Positions 11,328 through 22,919 of a stretch of DNA of 64,000 nucleotides are shown one piece after another (positions within the stretch are counted from its first letter, which is position 1; the number at the start of each line of letters is the position of its first letter). This DNA is from Jacaranda mimosifolia (Eukaryota; Streptophyta; Magnoliopsida; Lamiales; Bignoniaceae), in contig CM032121.1 of assembly GCA_018894105.1 (NCBI GenBank), positions 7,916,507 through 7,980,506 of the forward strand. The letters run 5' to 3'. The notes below the pieces were generated by a model, which searched no databases, had not been told where the DNA came from, and saw nothing but the letters and a program-made list of their open reading frames with translations. The position numbers were made by a program, and so were the translations under genes.

Positions 11328-11957
11328 ATGTCAGGCATAAAGTACGAGGTAGATAAATTCGATGGGAAGAATGACTTTAGGCTGTGGAAGATGAAGATCT
11401 ACGCCCTCCTATGTCAACAAGGTTTACAGAGAGCTTTAAAAGAAAGAGATTCCTTACCAAAAAGGCTGACAGACGAGGAAAAGAACGAGTTTATGGCGAA
11501 GGCTTATGGTACTCTGGTGTTACCATTGACAAATAACGTACTGAGAGAGGTCACCACGAAAAGTATGCTAGCAGGACTATGGTCAAATGTGGAAAGTCTT
11601 TATATGATGAAGTTCTTAACAAATCAGTTGTTTCCGAAACAACAATTATACACATTGAGGATAAAGGAAGGTATATCTATTACTCAGCATATTGATTTTT
11701 TTAATAAGGTGATTCTGGATCTCGCTAGTATAGATGTTAAAATTGATGATGAAGATCAAGCTTTAATTCTCTTGTGTTTTCTGCGAAAATTTTTTGAGCA
11801 CTTGGTTATTACTTTACTGTATGGGCGAGATACGATTTCAATGGAGGATCTGAAGGTCTCATTGAATTCCAATGAGTTGAGAAAACATGTCCTGGGCAGC
11901 AACAATGGTGAAAGTAGGGTGTCGATAGGGAGACCGAGAGAAAGGAGAAGGGGTTAG
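11328..11957 (+). pseudogene. Copia GAG region, copy A
   Basis: An open frame of 209 codons starting at the first ATG after the primer-binding site (MSGIKYEVDKFDG). The peptide matches copia GAG (UBN2/Retrotran_gag type): LWKMKIYALL near the start and KEGISITQHIDFFNKVILDL in the middle. It ends at a TAG after a basic stretch (GRPRERRRG). The zinc knuckle that should follow is still legible just downstream (about 11957-12000: GHWKRNCPK in another frame) but is cut off by the stop and a one-base shift. GAG packages element RNA in the cytoplasm; this copy would lack the knuckle. Confidence 0.85.
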
Positions 11958-12100
11958 GTGTGGTGGAAAGGGGGCATTGGAAACGAAATTGTCCAAAATG
12001 AGGAAAGGCGAAGGATACAGGTGAAACTTCTGATAAAAAATGAGATGATGTCGTAGGAGTTGTTGAGGATGAGTTTCATGGTGGGCTTGTTCTCAATGTT

Positions 12101-15100
12101 GCCAAAACTTTACTAAGCTCTGAATAGATTTTGGATAGTGGTTGTTCCTACCACATATGCCCACGAGAAGATTGGTTTACCAAATACCAGAAATATGATG
12201 GTGGTAAAGTGCTTATGGGAAACGATGCTTCTTGCAGGGTTGTAGAAATTGGCTCTGTTTGTATCAGAATGCATGATGGCATAGTAAGGACCTTAACAGA
12301 TGTGCGTCATGTTCCAGATCTGAAGAAAAAATTGATATCGCTGGGTACTCTGGACAAGAATGGTTGTGAGTACAGAGCTCGAGATGGAGTTTTGCGGGTT
12401 GCCAAAGGTGTATTGCTTAATTGAGAAGCAGATAGGAAAGGAGATCAAACGGTTGAGGATTGACAATGGATTGGAGTTTTGCAACATGGAATTTCAAGAA
12501 TTCTGCCATAAGGAAGGAATTGTGAGGCATCACACAGTTATACATATACCACAATAGAACGGAGTTGCAGAACGGATGAACAGGACTATCTTGGAAAGAG
12601 CTAGATGCATGCTCTTTAACGCTGGATTGTCCAAGGACCTTTGGGCAGAAGCGATTAACACTGCATGTTGTTTAGTGAATAGGTCACCATCAACTGCTTT
12701 AGACTATAAGATACAATGGAAGTTTAATCCGGGACTCTTGCTGATTACTCTAATATGAGAATATTTGGGTGTCCAGCTTATGCTCATGTCTGGGATGGGA
12801 AGCTTGAGCCAAGGGCAAGGAAGTGCATATTTCTAGGCTATGCAGATGGAGTCAAAGGTTATTGTTTGTGGTATAATGATGACAAAGGCTCAAAGATGAT
12901 TATCAGTAGGAATGTGACATTTGATGAGTTTGTAATGATGAAGAAGGTGGAGCAGCCTGAAAGCGATCAACATGGCGTTAAGGAGAAGGTGGAGATTCAT
13001 ATTGATCCTCCACAAGTTTCAAAGGGGAAACAGAAGGTGGTAGATAAAGCTGGTGAGAGCGCATTATCACCTAATCAACAGCAGGAAAATGAACCACTAC
13101 AAAATTATCGCTTAGCTCGTGATAAGGAGAGAAGGCAGATCAAACCACCACAATAATTTGCTTACTCAGATTTGATAGCTTATGCTTTGAATTCAGCCGA
13201 GGAGTTTGTAGGAGATGATTTAGTCTCATACAAAGAGGCAATTTTCAGGCCAAATTCTGATAAATGGGTTGCAGCTATGAGTGAAGAGATGGAGTCTCTA
13301 CACAAGAATATCACATAGGAGCTGGTTGATGTACCAAAAGGGTAGAAGATTATAGGTTGCAAATAGATCTACAAGAAGAATGAAGGGATTCTCGTTGTTG
13401 AGGATACTAGATACAAGGCAAGATTGGTTGCTAAGGGTTTTACTCAGAGCGAGGAAGTTGACTTTCATGAAGTGTTCTCCCCAGTTGTAAAACATACTTC
13501 CATTAGTGTTTTACTTGCCATGGTTGCTCTGTTTGATATAAAGCTGGAGCAGATGGATGTGAAAACAGTGTTTCTGCATGGTGAGTTGGAGGGACAAATC
13601 TACATGAGCCAACCAGAGGGATTCATTGTTTTCCGGAAACAAAATCAAACATGTCTTTTGAAGAGGTCATTATATGGCTTGAAATAGTCTCCTAGACAGT
13701 GGTATAAAAGGTTTGATGCTTTTATTACCAAGATAGAATATACAAAAAGCAAATTTGATTGTTGCGTATATTATAAAATTTGTAGTGATAGTCTTCTCGT
13801 ATATTTGCTGTTGTACATTGATGATATGTTGATTGCCTGTAGAAACATATATGAGATCAACCAATTAAAAGCTCAGTTAAGTGAAGAATTTGAGATGAAG
13901 GATTTGGGCGGTGCAAAGAAGATATTAGGCATGGAAATCATTTGGGACAGATACGCAGGAATGTTGTACTTGTCTAAACAACATTACATTGAGAAAGTAC
14001 TTGAGCGATTTGGGACGGATTAGTCCAAGCCAGTTAGTACACCACTTGCAGCTCATTTCAGGCTTTCATCAGATCTATTACCGAGTACTGAGTGTTGGAA
14101 TAGTACCCGGCAAGCCAATTAGATTGGCCTTGTGAAAGTTATTTCCTTGTAAAATAATCTTGATTGAATGATATTCTTTATATGGCCACCTTCATCTTAT
14201 GCTTTATAAATCACTTCACTTGCATTTGGATGAAGCCCTTAGATCACACATGACTACAGGACTTGGTTAGTTCATTGGGTGGTGATCATGGAATAAGTCT
14301 TACATGGTCGTGATCTTAAATCTTCCAAGTTGTAGGATGGGGCATATAAGATCCGGATAGACTTGCACTAACGATGCATAAATCCAAGAGTTGGATATTG
14401 CTTCGTTCCACGAGCAATCTATATGAGATACGGGTGTATGTTAGTGGGTGCCTGTTAGAGAACAAGACACTGAAGACCCTCCGAAGAATCCACTAGATAG
14501 CAGTATTGGCAAGTCGGTAGTGGTTAATTCTCCCGCTTACGCTAGTGCATATTATTAGTCCTCTAACATGGGGATCCATGGTAATCTTGTGTCCAGTCCT
14601 CATGCTTTGACTCTTCCTTGACCATTTAGAGGGGTCTTTCACGTTGAGGTTGGATATGAGCTACTTGACATGGAGGTTTGTGAGATCCAAGATGGAATCC
14701 AACTTATTGCTTTTGTGAAGGGCGAGTGCACATCCTATGTGTTCTATAATGATCGATTCTAAGAAATCCTTGCGCAAGGTGGTGTGACAATTTGGAAAAA
14801 GAAATTTTCAAAGGTAAGGTCACACAAGGGAATCGAACATTGAGAATAGAGACATAGTATTGAGGCTATTAGGGAGCCGGCAAATATCTTGTCCTAGGCC
14901 TCTTTCGGGAGATAGGAGACGGAATGACCATATTTGCATGGTATGCGTAGAGCTATGATGGTTCTTCAGAATATTCATTTTGGCCAATTAGTTGGGCTCC
15001 ATGGGCTTGAGGTTGGACATCGACCATGGAGATTGGGTACTCTTCAATTAATGAGATTAATTGAATTGAGTCGATTAGTTTAAAAGGAGTTTTAAACTAA

Positions 15101-16983
15101 AATGAATATAAGATATTCAAAAGTCACAAAGAGTTGTGAGCCCATGTCCAATGAATTATAGAATCTATTGGGTCACACACAAAATCCAAATAGCCTCCAA
15201 AATTGGTAGAGCAATTTTCTTAGTGTTAGAAAATTCACCCTTTGGTGACTGATTTTCAAGGGTCCGATCTAATGGTCAATTTTGGTTTGATTAATTTAAG
15301 TGTCAAATTAATCAACTAATTTAAGAGTTAAATTAGACTAATAATTAAGGAGTTAATTATTTGGTACCATGTTGACCATCAATTGGACAAGTTGACTTAA
15401 AGAGTTAAGTTGACTATTTAAGCTTAAGAGTTAAACTTGTTTGATTTAAGAGTTAAATCAAAGGTTAATTAATTAAATTAAAGTGTTTAATTTAATTAAA
15501 AGGAAGAATACTATTTGGAGGGAAAATTTAAATGAAGTGTTCATTTAAATTAGCATTTTAATTAATTTGGAATTAGATTCTAAATGAAATTGAAATGCAC
15601 TTGAAATTCAATTAAGACTTGAATTTGAATTTTGCCAACTTGGCATGCCACTTGGGAGGTCACCTTGAGGAAGGTGTGATGCCAACTAGCATCACACCTT
15701 CCACCCTCTATATATAGATATAAAGTGCATGCAAAATTCGAATAAGCATTGCTGAAAGTGTGAGAATTAGATTCTTGCATTCCCTCTAAAATCTCTCTCC
15801 ATGCATTGCATCATGAGTTGAAGTTTTGCATTTCTTCTTCCTCCCAACCTGAAAATCGGCCTCCTCTACATCATTTTCTCCTCTCTAACTCCAGCTTCTA
15901 GTGAGGAGAAATTGGAAGATTGTTTGGTGTATAGATCATATCAATAGAGGCAAGGCCCTTGACTTGCTCGGATTTGGAGATCCATCTGCAACAACTTTCC
16001 GTTGGCAATTTTTTCTGGAGTGATCCAGAAGGATTTTTGCATCCAGTTTTTCACAGTAGCTTCCCCTATGTGTGGTGGTGTTTCGTGTTTAATGTCATGA
16101 ATTTTGGAGCAGTATAGCCTGGGCAAACGTTACCATATTTCCGTTGTGCCAGTTCCAGATAGTTTCTGGATTTGTGAGAGATAGTTGATCTTCTCCTTGT
16201 TTTTGAGCTACAACAACATTACTAGATCCTTGGTAGCTCGAGTAGCTTAGTTATTTTCAAGCTTATGAAGTTTTGAATTATGGATCCTAATGCTACTATT
16301 GCTTTCACTGAGGAGTTGGTGGAGTACATGTCTAATGTGCCATATGCTAGTGCAGTGGATAGCTTGATGTATGCCATGGTGTGCACTAGGCCAAACATTT
16401 CACATACAGTCAATGTTGTGAGCAGGTATATGCACAAGCCAAGAAAGACTTATTGACAGGCTGTGAAATGGATCATGAGGTATCTGAGAGGCTGTGCAGA
16501 CAGATGTTTGAGCTATAGTCAATTAAATTATACTGCTAGAATTATTGGCTATGTGGATACGGATTATGCAGAAGATTTGGACAGCAGAAGGTCCATGACT
16601 GGGTATATGTTTTGTGTTTCGAGTTGTACGGTAAACTAGAAGGCGACTTTGCAATCATCAGTTGCAGTGTCCACAACAGAAGCTGAGTACATGGCTTTGG
16701 CTGAAGGCGTGAAGGAAGGCATTTGGATAAAGGGGCTGATTGAGGATATGGGTATGAATTCGGAGATTACTTCTATATTTTGTGATAGTCAGAGTGCCAT
16801 ACACTTGTCAAAGAATCAAACTTTTCACGAGAGAACAAATCACATTAACATAAGGTATCACTTTGTCCAGGATATGGTGTCTCAAGTTGTCATTCAAGTT
16901 GACAAGGTTAGGACTAAGGATAATCCGACAGACATGTTGACTAAGGCTTTGCAGGAATCAAATTCGAGCATTGCTTGGATTTG
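12101..16983 (+). pseudogene. Copia POL, copy A (PR-IN-RT-RH, broken)
   Basis: Remains of the copia polyprotein. Protease: LDSGCSYHICP near 12130 with the DSG active site, preceded by an in-frame TAG where copy B has TGG. The integrase N-terminal zinc finger and the first part of its catalytic core are missing through a 434-bp deletion at about 12420. The remainder (ERARCMLFNAGLSKDLWAEA and onward) is split by stops. Reverse transcriptase at 13180-14030 keeps the YIDDML active-site block (YVDD type). RNase H at 16649-16983 keeps STTEAEYMAL and DNPTDMLTKAL. The RT to RNase H connection is split by the solo LTR at 14093-16307. It cannot make protein. Confidence 0.9.
14093..16307 (+). mobile_element. 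Nested solo LTR, about 2.2 kb
   Basis: An insertion in the copia RT/RNase H region, present in copy A only. It begins TGTTGGAATAGTACCCGG, ends ATTGCTTTCA, and is flanked by a perfect 5-bp duplication, CTGAG (14088-14092 and 16308-16312). TG...CA ends and a 5-bp duplication are those of LTR retrotransposons. No internal proteins and no second LTR were found, so it reads as a solo LTR. Length and the start TGTTGGAA recall long-LTR copia lineages (Angela/Tork type). A strong TATA box, CCCTCTATATATAGATA, lies at 15702-15720. A DNA-only alternative is unlikely given the ends. Orientation is assigned from the TATA box. Confidence 0.8.
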
Positions 16984-17070
16984 ATTAAAGTTTGCAGATT
17001 CAGATAACAGGCCCTTTTGGGGATAGGGACAAAGAAGAAGGATGGTGAATTTCAAGTCAAGGTGGAGAAT

Positions 17071-17474
17071 TGTTGATTTTGCTTTGAAGTTTGGGTTGAA
17101 TTGACGAGAATCGAAAGAAAAATGGATCAAAATGGCAATATTTTGAGTTTTCAGGCCTTGGGCTTCATTTTTCGGGTATATATTTGGCATTTTCTTCCGA
17201 GACAAAGGGAGACAGACATAACACGAGGGTTTCTATACTGTTTTTGAGTTAGTTTCTCAAGACAGAGTTTAGAACAATGGTGTTAGGTGTTCTCGTGAAA
17301 TTTGTGGGATTCAAGTTTTTACTTGTTATTTGATTTGAGATCAATAAAATTTCTTTTCTTTGTCGGGTGGATTAGACACATTAACGAACCACGTTAAATC
17401 ATGTTGTCATATTTCATCGAATTACTTTACTGTTATTTCATAATTTTAACAATAGATCTTCCTGGGTTTAAACA
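17071..17474 (+). repeat. 3' LTR of copia, copy A
   Basis: 404 bp, preceded by the polypurine stretch AAGGTGGAGAAT (17059-17070), from TGTTGATTTTGC to TTTAAACA. It is slightly shorter than the 5' LTR through a small deletion near 17130, where the Helitron-proximal GGCGCGAGGGCC block of the 5' LTR is missing. Confidence 0.9.
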
Positions 17475-18182
17475 CCAAAAATAAAAAGTATCTTGCATTA
17501 ATTTTACTTCTTTGTCGTTGCTTTTTGTTCAATATGTCAGAAAATAAAAAAGTATCTGAAAATACTTGAAAATTTTCGTATCTGGAAAAAGTTTGGCTTT
17601 CACAATTGCTAACAGTAACAATAAAATATAGAGAAAAAATATCAAACAGAAAAATTGAATAGAAATTAAAATCTAGGGAGAGAGAAAGAACCTGGATTTG
17701 AAATCACCAAAAGAGTCCATAAGCATAAATTCCACGATTATGTTCCACATCTTTCTCTCAATATTTTCCTATCAAAAAAATATAATCGCGTAAACAACTT
17801 TGACAATAAATAAATCAGTAAAATTAAAACTTAAAAGAGTTCCAAATATACCAGTAATTCAAAATACTTATAACTTAAAATGAATATTCCTTAAAATTGT
17901 AATAAAGGATACAAAGCCTTTTTTGATTGCTTTACAATTTTGATTTCTAATAGAAGGATAGAAGGAGAAAACCCTAGCTATGGTTGATAGCAATTTAAAT
18001 GGGAGTTAATGGATATTGGAAAGAGGGAGAAGACGTGGGGAGGGAGTTATAGATAATGGGAGAAGAGTTATGGTTAGTTATATCTAATTGGAGTTATTTT
18101 AGGCAAAATATGATTTGGTGTAGCGGTGAAAAAACCGCTAGTTTGTGATTGTAAGCCCCCTTATCTTTTTATATAGTATAGA

Positions 18183-20050
18183 TTAATTATGTTATTAAAA
18201 GATGTGAATAATTAAATTAATACTATATTTAATTATTTATTAACTGCAATAAGTAATATTAAGATAGTGATGACCATAATATCGACTGATCACAAATATA
18301 TCCAATATTCTAATCATGTAACATAAATTGCATAGAGAAAGAGGTACAAGTACCAACACATATTAGTATATATTGTCTAATTATGTATGATTAACTTCAT
18401 AAATAAAAAGAACAAATATTGACACATATTATTACCCAGTAATTGGACAAATATTCAATAGTCTAATCATATAATATAAACTTCCTTGTGTGTATTAATA
18501 TCAATTGAAATAGCCATTCAATATTCTGCAAGAAAAGCACAAAAACTAGTGCACTGCACATATAGTCATGAAAATATAGATTTTATTGAGAAAAGTAATG
18601 CACAAATCACTATATTTTGAATTTGTTCAATTTCTATTTTCATAAGTGTTTTATTTAAAATTAAACGTGAATAAAATATTTTTTAAATAAACAGAACATA
18701 TAATTTCCGAAGCACTTAGGAATTTAAGTTTACAAAAAAAATAAAATAAAGGTAATAGATATTTTGTGTTTAATTTTATAACTTACTGAGTGTATTGTCC
18801 AATAATCATGATGTGCGTGAGTTGATAATGTAATTAACATCAAAATTTTAAGCTTAATTTTTCCATAAAAAGTTAAGAAATTATTTTAATTAATTTTGTC
18901 AACTTAATTATGTAAGGTTATTGGAGAAAGTCCAAAATTTATCAAAATAAATTAATTGATAACTTTTTTTTTTGACGCTAATTAATTGATAACTTAATTT
19001 TGCTAAAAAAGACAACTAACATTTCCTATTTAATACATTTTTTATATTTATCATATTTATATTCACTTTGTTTTTTCAGGGTTCCAACTGCTAAAATGAT
19101 GCAATACTATTAGCGATTAAGTCTGAGTAAGAGAGCCAATTTTTTTGTATCAATTTTCATTTTCATTTTATGTAAATCACGTTGTATTTCTTAATGTTGC
19201 TCTTACATAGAAGTCTGCTGTGTCAATTACATCGTTGAATTTTAAAAAAAATTTGAGTTCGTACTAATGTTTGCAATTCCTATTTAGATAAGCTCGCACT
19301 CAAGCTCAGCAAATTTGCAAAATTAAATTCCAACTTAACTCACTAACAAAATATAAAAACATTTAATTATTTTTTAATTATTTTAAATAATAATATTATT
19401 TTTTAATTCTTTCGTTATTCTTATCATCATTAATTTTATATAATTTTAGAATATTTATTTTATTATTTTACTTAATTACTATTAGTACTAAAATAATTTT
19501 TTTTATGAATTTATTGAACAAACATCTCTTATTTAATATATATAATATTATCAATATACCTAAACTTATTTTTAATGAACAAAATAATAGCATTATTTTG
19601 TCACTATTACTAAATTAAATATTAAAAATATAAAAATATAAAATAAAAACTCCTGAGCCAATTTGCAGACTTTTGCCATCTATATTTCAGTCTGAACCCA
19701 AAGAAAGTTTTAATCAAATTAATTTATTAGAGTCACAAATTGACTCATCTTACAATTGTAGTTTTAATAAAATTCTCTTATATTTAAATTAATATAGATA
19801 AAACAGAATAAAATTCTTTATTGTTCTTGACAATTGCTTGGAACACTAGAATGTATATCTTTATCCAATAATAATTAAGGATATTCGTGAATTATGGCGT
19901 GTGATTAGGACTTACGAATCCAATAAGCAAGATGGACGGTCCAATAGACATACTTTGGTGGGAACAATTTTGTGTTTGTTCGTTTGTAAATTGTCAAAAT
20001 ATTTTTCAACTCTCAAACCACAAATAAACAACTCATCACATTTTTCAATT
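18183..20050. other. AT-rich tail of the duplicated unit (copy A)
   Basis: No coding frame or RNA gene is visible. The stretch is collinear with 46758-48626 in copy B and differs from it only by small indels and substitutions. It joins directly to the start of copy B, so the A/B junction is a clean head-to-tail repeat boundary near 20050. Confidence 0.7.
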
Positions 20051-20449
20051 CCACTATCTAAAATACACTCAAAAGCCCAAAATACCCTCCCAATTGATTT
20101 TCTATCCATTCCCCAATATCTAATTCTCTCATTTTATGTCCCCCTATCCAATCTATATACACACATATATAAATAATTTAAAAATATCAATTTTACTCTA
20201 CCAACCCAACTAAAAAATTATTGATGTGACATTTTATCCCATCCCAAAATACAAACAAACAAACAATTTTCTCCTAATTTATTTGTTAAAATATTTTGAA
20301 AACAATGGTCCAATTCATAAACAAACAAGCCCCTCCTCTTTCAGTATATTTTCTTCTTCTTCTTCACCTTCTCCACGCCCCCAATCCCACCCAAAGTCCG
20401 TCTAGTGCCTAGGCTCAAAAAATGAGAGTCATTAAAAAATATATAATAT

Positions 20450-20838
20450 TAATAACAAAAATAAATAATAATTAAAAGTTGTTATTAATAATATATATTA
20501 AATAATACAAACTTTTATTTTGTTACAATAATATTTTTTAAGTGACAAAAAAATTTGTTTTGTCATAATATGATTTAACATATATAGTGATCAAAATTAA
20601 TATTTTAAATTATCATTGTTAATAATAGTTACACACTTATATGAACAATCTAGTGACATTCATTGTTACTATAATTTGTGACAAAATTTTTGTTGTCGCA
20701 ATTGAATTCTATTGTTGTCACTATTAAATTTGTAAAAATTATTATGACAGTAAAAAATCTTTTATCACTTAATATATGTAATTAGTAATAATTTCTGTAT
20801 TGATACTGATTATTTTATAATTAAATTCTTTGTAGTGA
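20450..20838. mobile_element. CACTA-like remnant (copy B)
   Basis: Counterpart of the copy-A remnant, with the same ttgtcacta-type repeats and the right edge ttctttgtagtgag. The terminal guanine is kept here (gtagtg), which supports the CACTA reading. Confidence 0.35.
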
Positions 20839-20985
20839 GAATCACACCACATACTTATTTCTATATATATACTAGTGGGAAATGCATTGCTGTATTGATA
20901 CTGATTATTTTATAATTAAATTATTTGTAGTGAGAATAACACCACATACTTATTTCTATATATATACTAGTGAGAAATGCATTGC
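20796..20985. repeat. 95-bp tandem duplication spanning a Helitron end
   Basis: Units at 20796-20890 and 20891-20985, both starting tgtattgatactgattatt and ending gaaatgcattgc, differ at about three bases. Each holds host flank plus the terminal bases of the large Helitron (ctagtggg or ctagtgag). The duplication therefore arose after the Helitron had inserted. Confidence 0.9.
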
Positions 20986-21267
20986 GCAAGGCGCGGTGTC
21001 GCGCCCGTTTCGTTAATTAAGCATATCAAGATATAATATTTTTTTTTAAAATTATGTTCTAGAAAACAACATCAATACAATTTCATCTTTAATTAAAAAT
21101 TTGTTTCGTATATATATAAACTATATGAAATGGTATATTCAGAAGCATTTTTTTTTTCAAAGTACTTTATTTAAAATTTTGCTGAAAATGCTAAGACTGT
21201 TAATCTATATAATAGATCTAACAAAAGTTTGAAAAGTTTAAGAAGTATATGAATAAATATATAATAT

Positions 21268-21375
21268 GCCGAGTGGCCTGTGGTCCAGCGGCATAAATTT
21301 CCCACATATTATGAGAAATTAGTTGTTCGAGCCCTAAAGGACTCATGATGTGCGTGTGTATAAATTAAAAAAAAA
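21268..21375 (+). mobile_element. tRNA-derived SINE with 17-bp target duplication
   Basis: A 108-bp element inside the large Helitron, between perfect 17-bp copies of GAATAAATATATAATAT (21251-21267 and 21376-21392). An A box (GTGGCCTGTGGTCCAGCGG) and a B box (TTGTTCGAGCCC) mark a tRNA-like RNA polymerase III promoter. It ends in an A-tract. It is younger than the Helitron copy that hosts it, or was carried along with it. Confidence 0.9.
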
Positions 21376-21639
21376 GAATAAATATATAATATAAAATAAT
21401 ACGAAAATAAGTTTTTCAAAACTTGAGAAGTTGATGAGAAAACATTAAAATAATTAGCATACATGACAAGAAAATATAAAGACACAAAGCAACATTTCTA
21501 AAAAACAGCCATATCCACCAAACATTGGATCAGTAAATAGATATCAATTAAAATTAGAAGTAACACAACATCCCAAAACAAAACATCAATAATTAGATAA
21601 AGAATAAAAATACCTATCCCAAACGCAATAAAGACAACT

Positions 21640-22865
21640 TATCCCTAAGCCGCTCAGGCAAATAAACACAAATGCTTCAATTAAAAGATAATGCATACAT
21701 CAAAATGTGTAGGCAAACACGAGAAGATTCATATAAATTAATACCAAGAATTCAGGAAGTAAACCATTCACTCTAAGATTCAACTTTATCATTACCCAAA
21801 CAAAACGAATGTCAACCTCTATGTCAATAGGGGCCTTGGGACTCCCCAGATGCGGATTCCTTCGTCGAGTGAGCTGCGGAGATCCGGTTCTAACTAATGC
21901 TAACGACTCCAGCAACAGTCACCAATAACAAGGTCCTCTTATTTAATCTTTCATAATTAGATACCTATATATGCCTTGCATCACTATATATTTCAAATAA
22001 AATAGAACCAAACCAAAAAGAAACTGAAATCTGCATCGAGTTCTTAAATATAGGCAAAATAACTTCATAAAATATGTGTTATGACCAACAACCAGAATTT
22101 TTTTAGATAAAATCACTATCAAATGCTAATAGTCCTGCTACAAACACCCATAAAAAGTTCTTAATCTTTCATAATCAGATAGATATCTGTATAAGGATTA
22201 TATTACTATATATTGTATATTTTAAATAAATTAGAATCTAAAAAATAGAAAAATTCCTCCAATCTAAGCCAACAAAATGAAAACAACACTTCCAGTCTAA
22301 TTCAATAGAATGAAAAAACAGCCCATCCTCCCCATTCCATTGTAATATGAAAACACACACACAAACACAAACAATGGAACTTTCTAGGTAATTATTGAAA
22401 GATATAAAGAACACAAAATATAAAACAATTTGAAAACAGCAAATAAATGCATAAAAGTACTTCTTTAAGAGCCGCAAGATGAACGCTATTTATCCCTAAG
22501 CAACTAAAGCATGCAAATGCAAGTGTTGCAATGAAAACATAAAATATGTATAAAAAATATATAATAAATACAAGAAAATTCATATAAGCCAATACAAAGC
22601 ATTTACTATTTAAAATTCAACATTATCATTGCTCAAACAAAAATAATGGAAAGCACATAACACTAAAAATGTAGTTATAGCAACTACATATAGCCACCAA
22701 CATAATGAATTAAATAATTTTGACACCAAAAAAGAATCTAAAATTTGCATAAAATTCTAAAATATAGGCCAAATATAACTGCATTGAAAACAGATTATTA
22801 ACTAACACGTTAAGAGTTTTTTCAAATAAAATTACTATAAAATGTTACGCACTCTAGTAACATTA
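21640..22865. repeat. Imperfect tandem duplication, period about 850 bp
   Basis: Blocks at about 21640-22147 and 22490-22865 align in order: tatccctaagc..., then ...attcatata..., then ...caactttatcattacccaaacaaaa against ...caacattatcattgctcaaacaaaa, and ...cttaaatataggcaaaataact against ...ctaaaatataggccaaatataac. No coding frame was recognised. It lies downstream of the LysRS exons and may be captured intron sequence that was duplicated. Confidence 0.6.
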
Positions 22866-22919
22866 AGGAGCTCATATCACAAAAAACTTCATTTTCTTCA
22901 ATCGTATGCCAATATCTCT

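Larger units (their letters stand above)
10884..17474 (+). mobile_element. Ty1/copia LTR retrotransposon (copy A)
   Basis: A full-length but decayed element between the 5' LTR (10884-11300) and 3' LTR (17071-17474). LTR ends are TGTTGA...TCAACA (TTAAACA in the 3' LTR). A perfect 5-bp target duplication, CCAAA, flanks it (10879-10883 and 17475-17479). The primer-binding site at 11304-11318 resembles TGGTATCAGAGCAGG, complementary to initiator tRNA-Met. Protein order GAG, protease, integrase, reverse transcriptase, RNase H places it in Ty1/copia. It carries a 2.2-kb solo LTR and an integrase deletion absent from copy B. Confidence 0.95.
10258..18182 (-). mobile_element. Minus-strand Helitron split by a copia element (copy A)
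   Basis: Read on the minus strand the right end is TCTATACTATATAAAAAGAT, a typical Helitron 5' end, preceded by A. The left end reads GGCCGCTAA followed by T, a CTRR terminus, with a GC-rich stem-forming stretch (ACGCAGGGATTGCATGCG) about 10 bp inside. Host bases are A and T on both sides. Removing the copia element (10884-17474) leaves about 1.3 kb of Helitron, non-autonomous, with no recognised gene. It sits 120 bp past the P450 stop codon, so it may supply 3' untranslated sequence. It is shared with copy B. Confidence 0.7.
1..20050. repeat. Tandem segmental duplication, copy A
   Basis: First copy of a unit of about 20 kb. Base 1 lines up with about 20051 and about 48627: all three share a run through 'aatacact' and 'gcccaaaatacc' and then 'ccccctatccaatct'. 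Collinearity with copy B continues through the hAT remnant, Helitron, P450, copia element and the AT-rich tail. The left edge of copy A lies outside or exactly at the window start, so its true beginning is unknown. Copy A has its own insertions: a SINE, a Pack-MULE, an 80-bp tandem duplication and a solo LTR. Confidence 0.9.
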
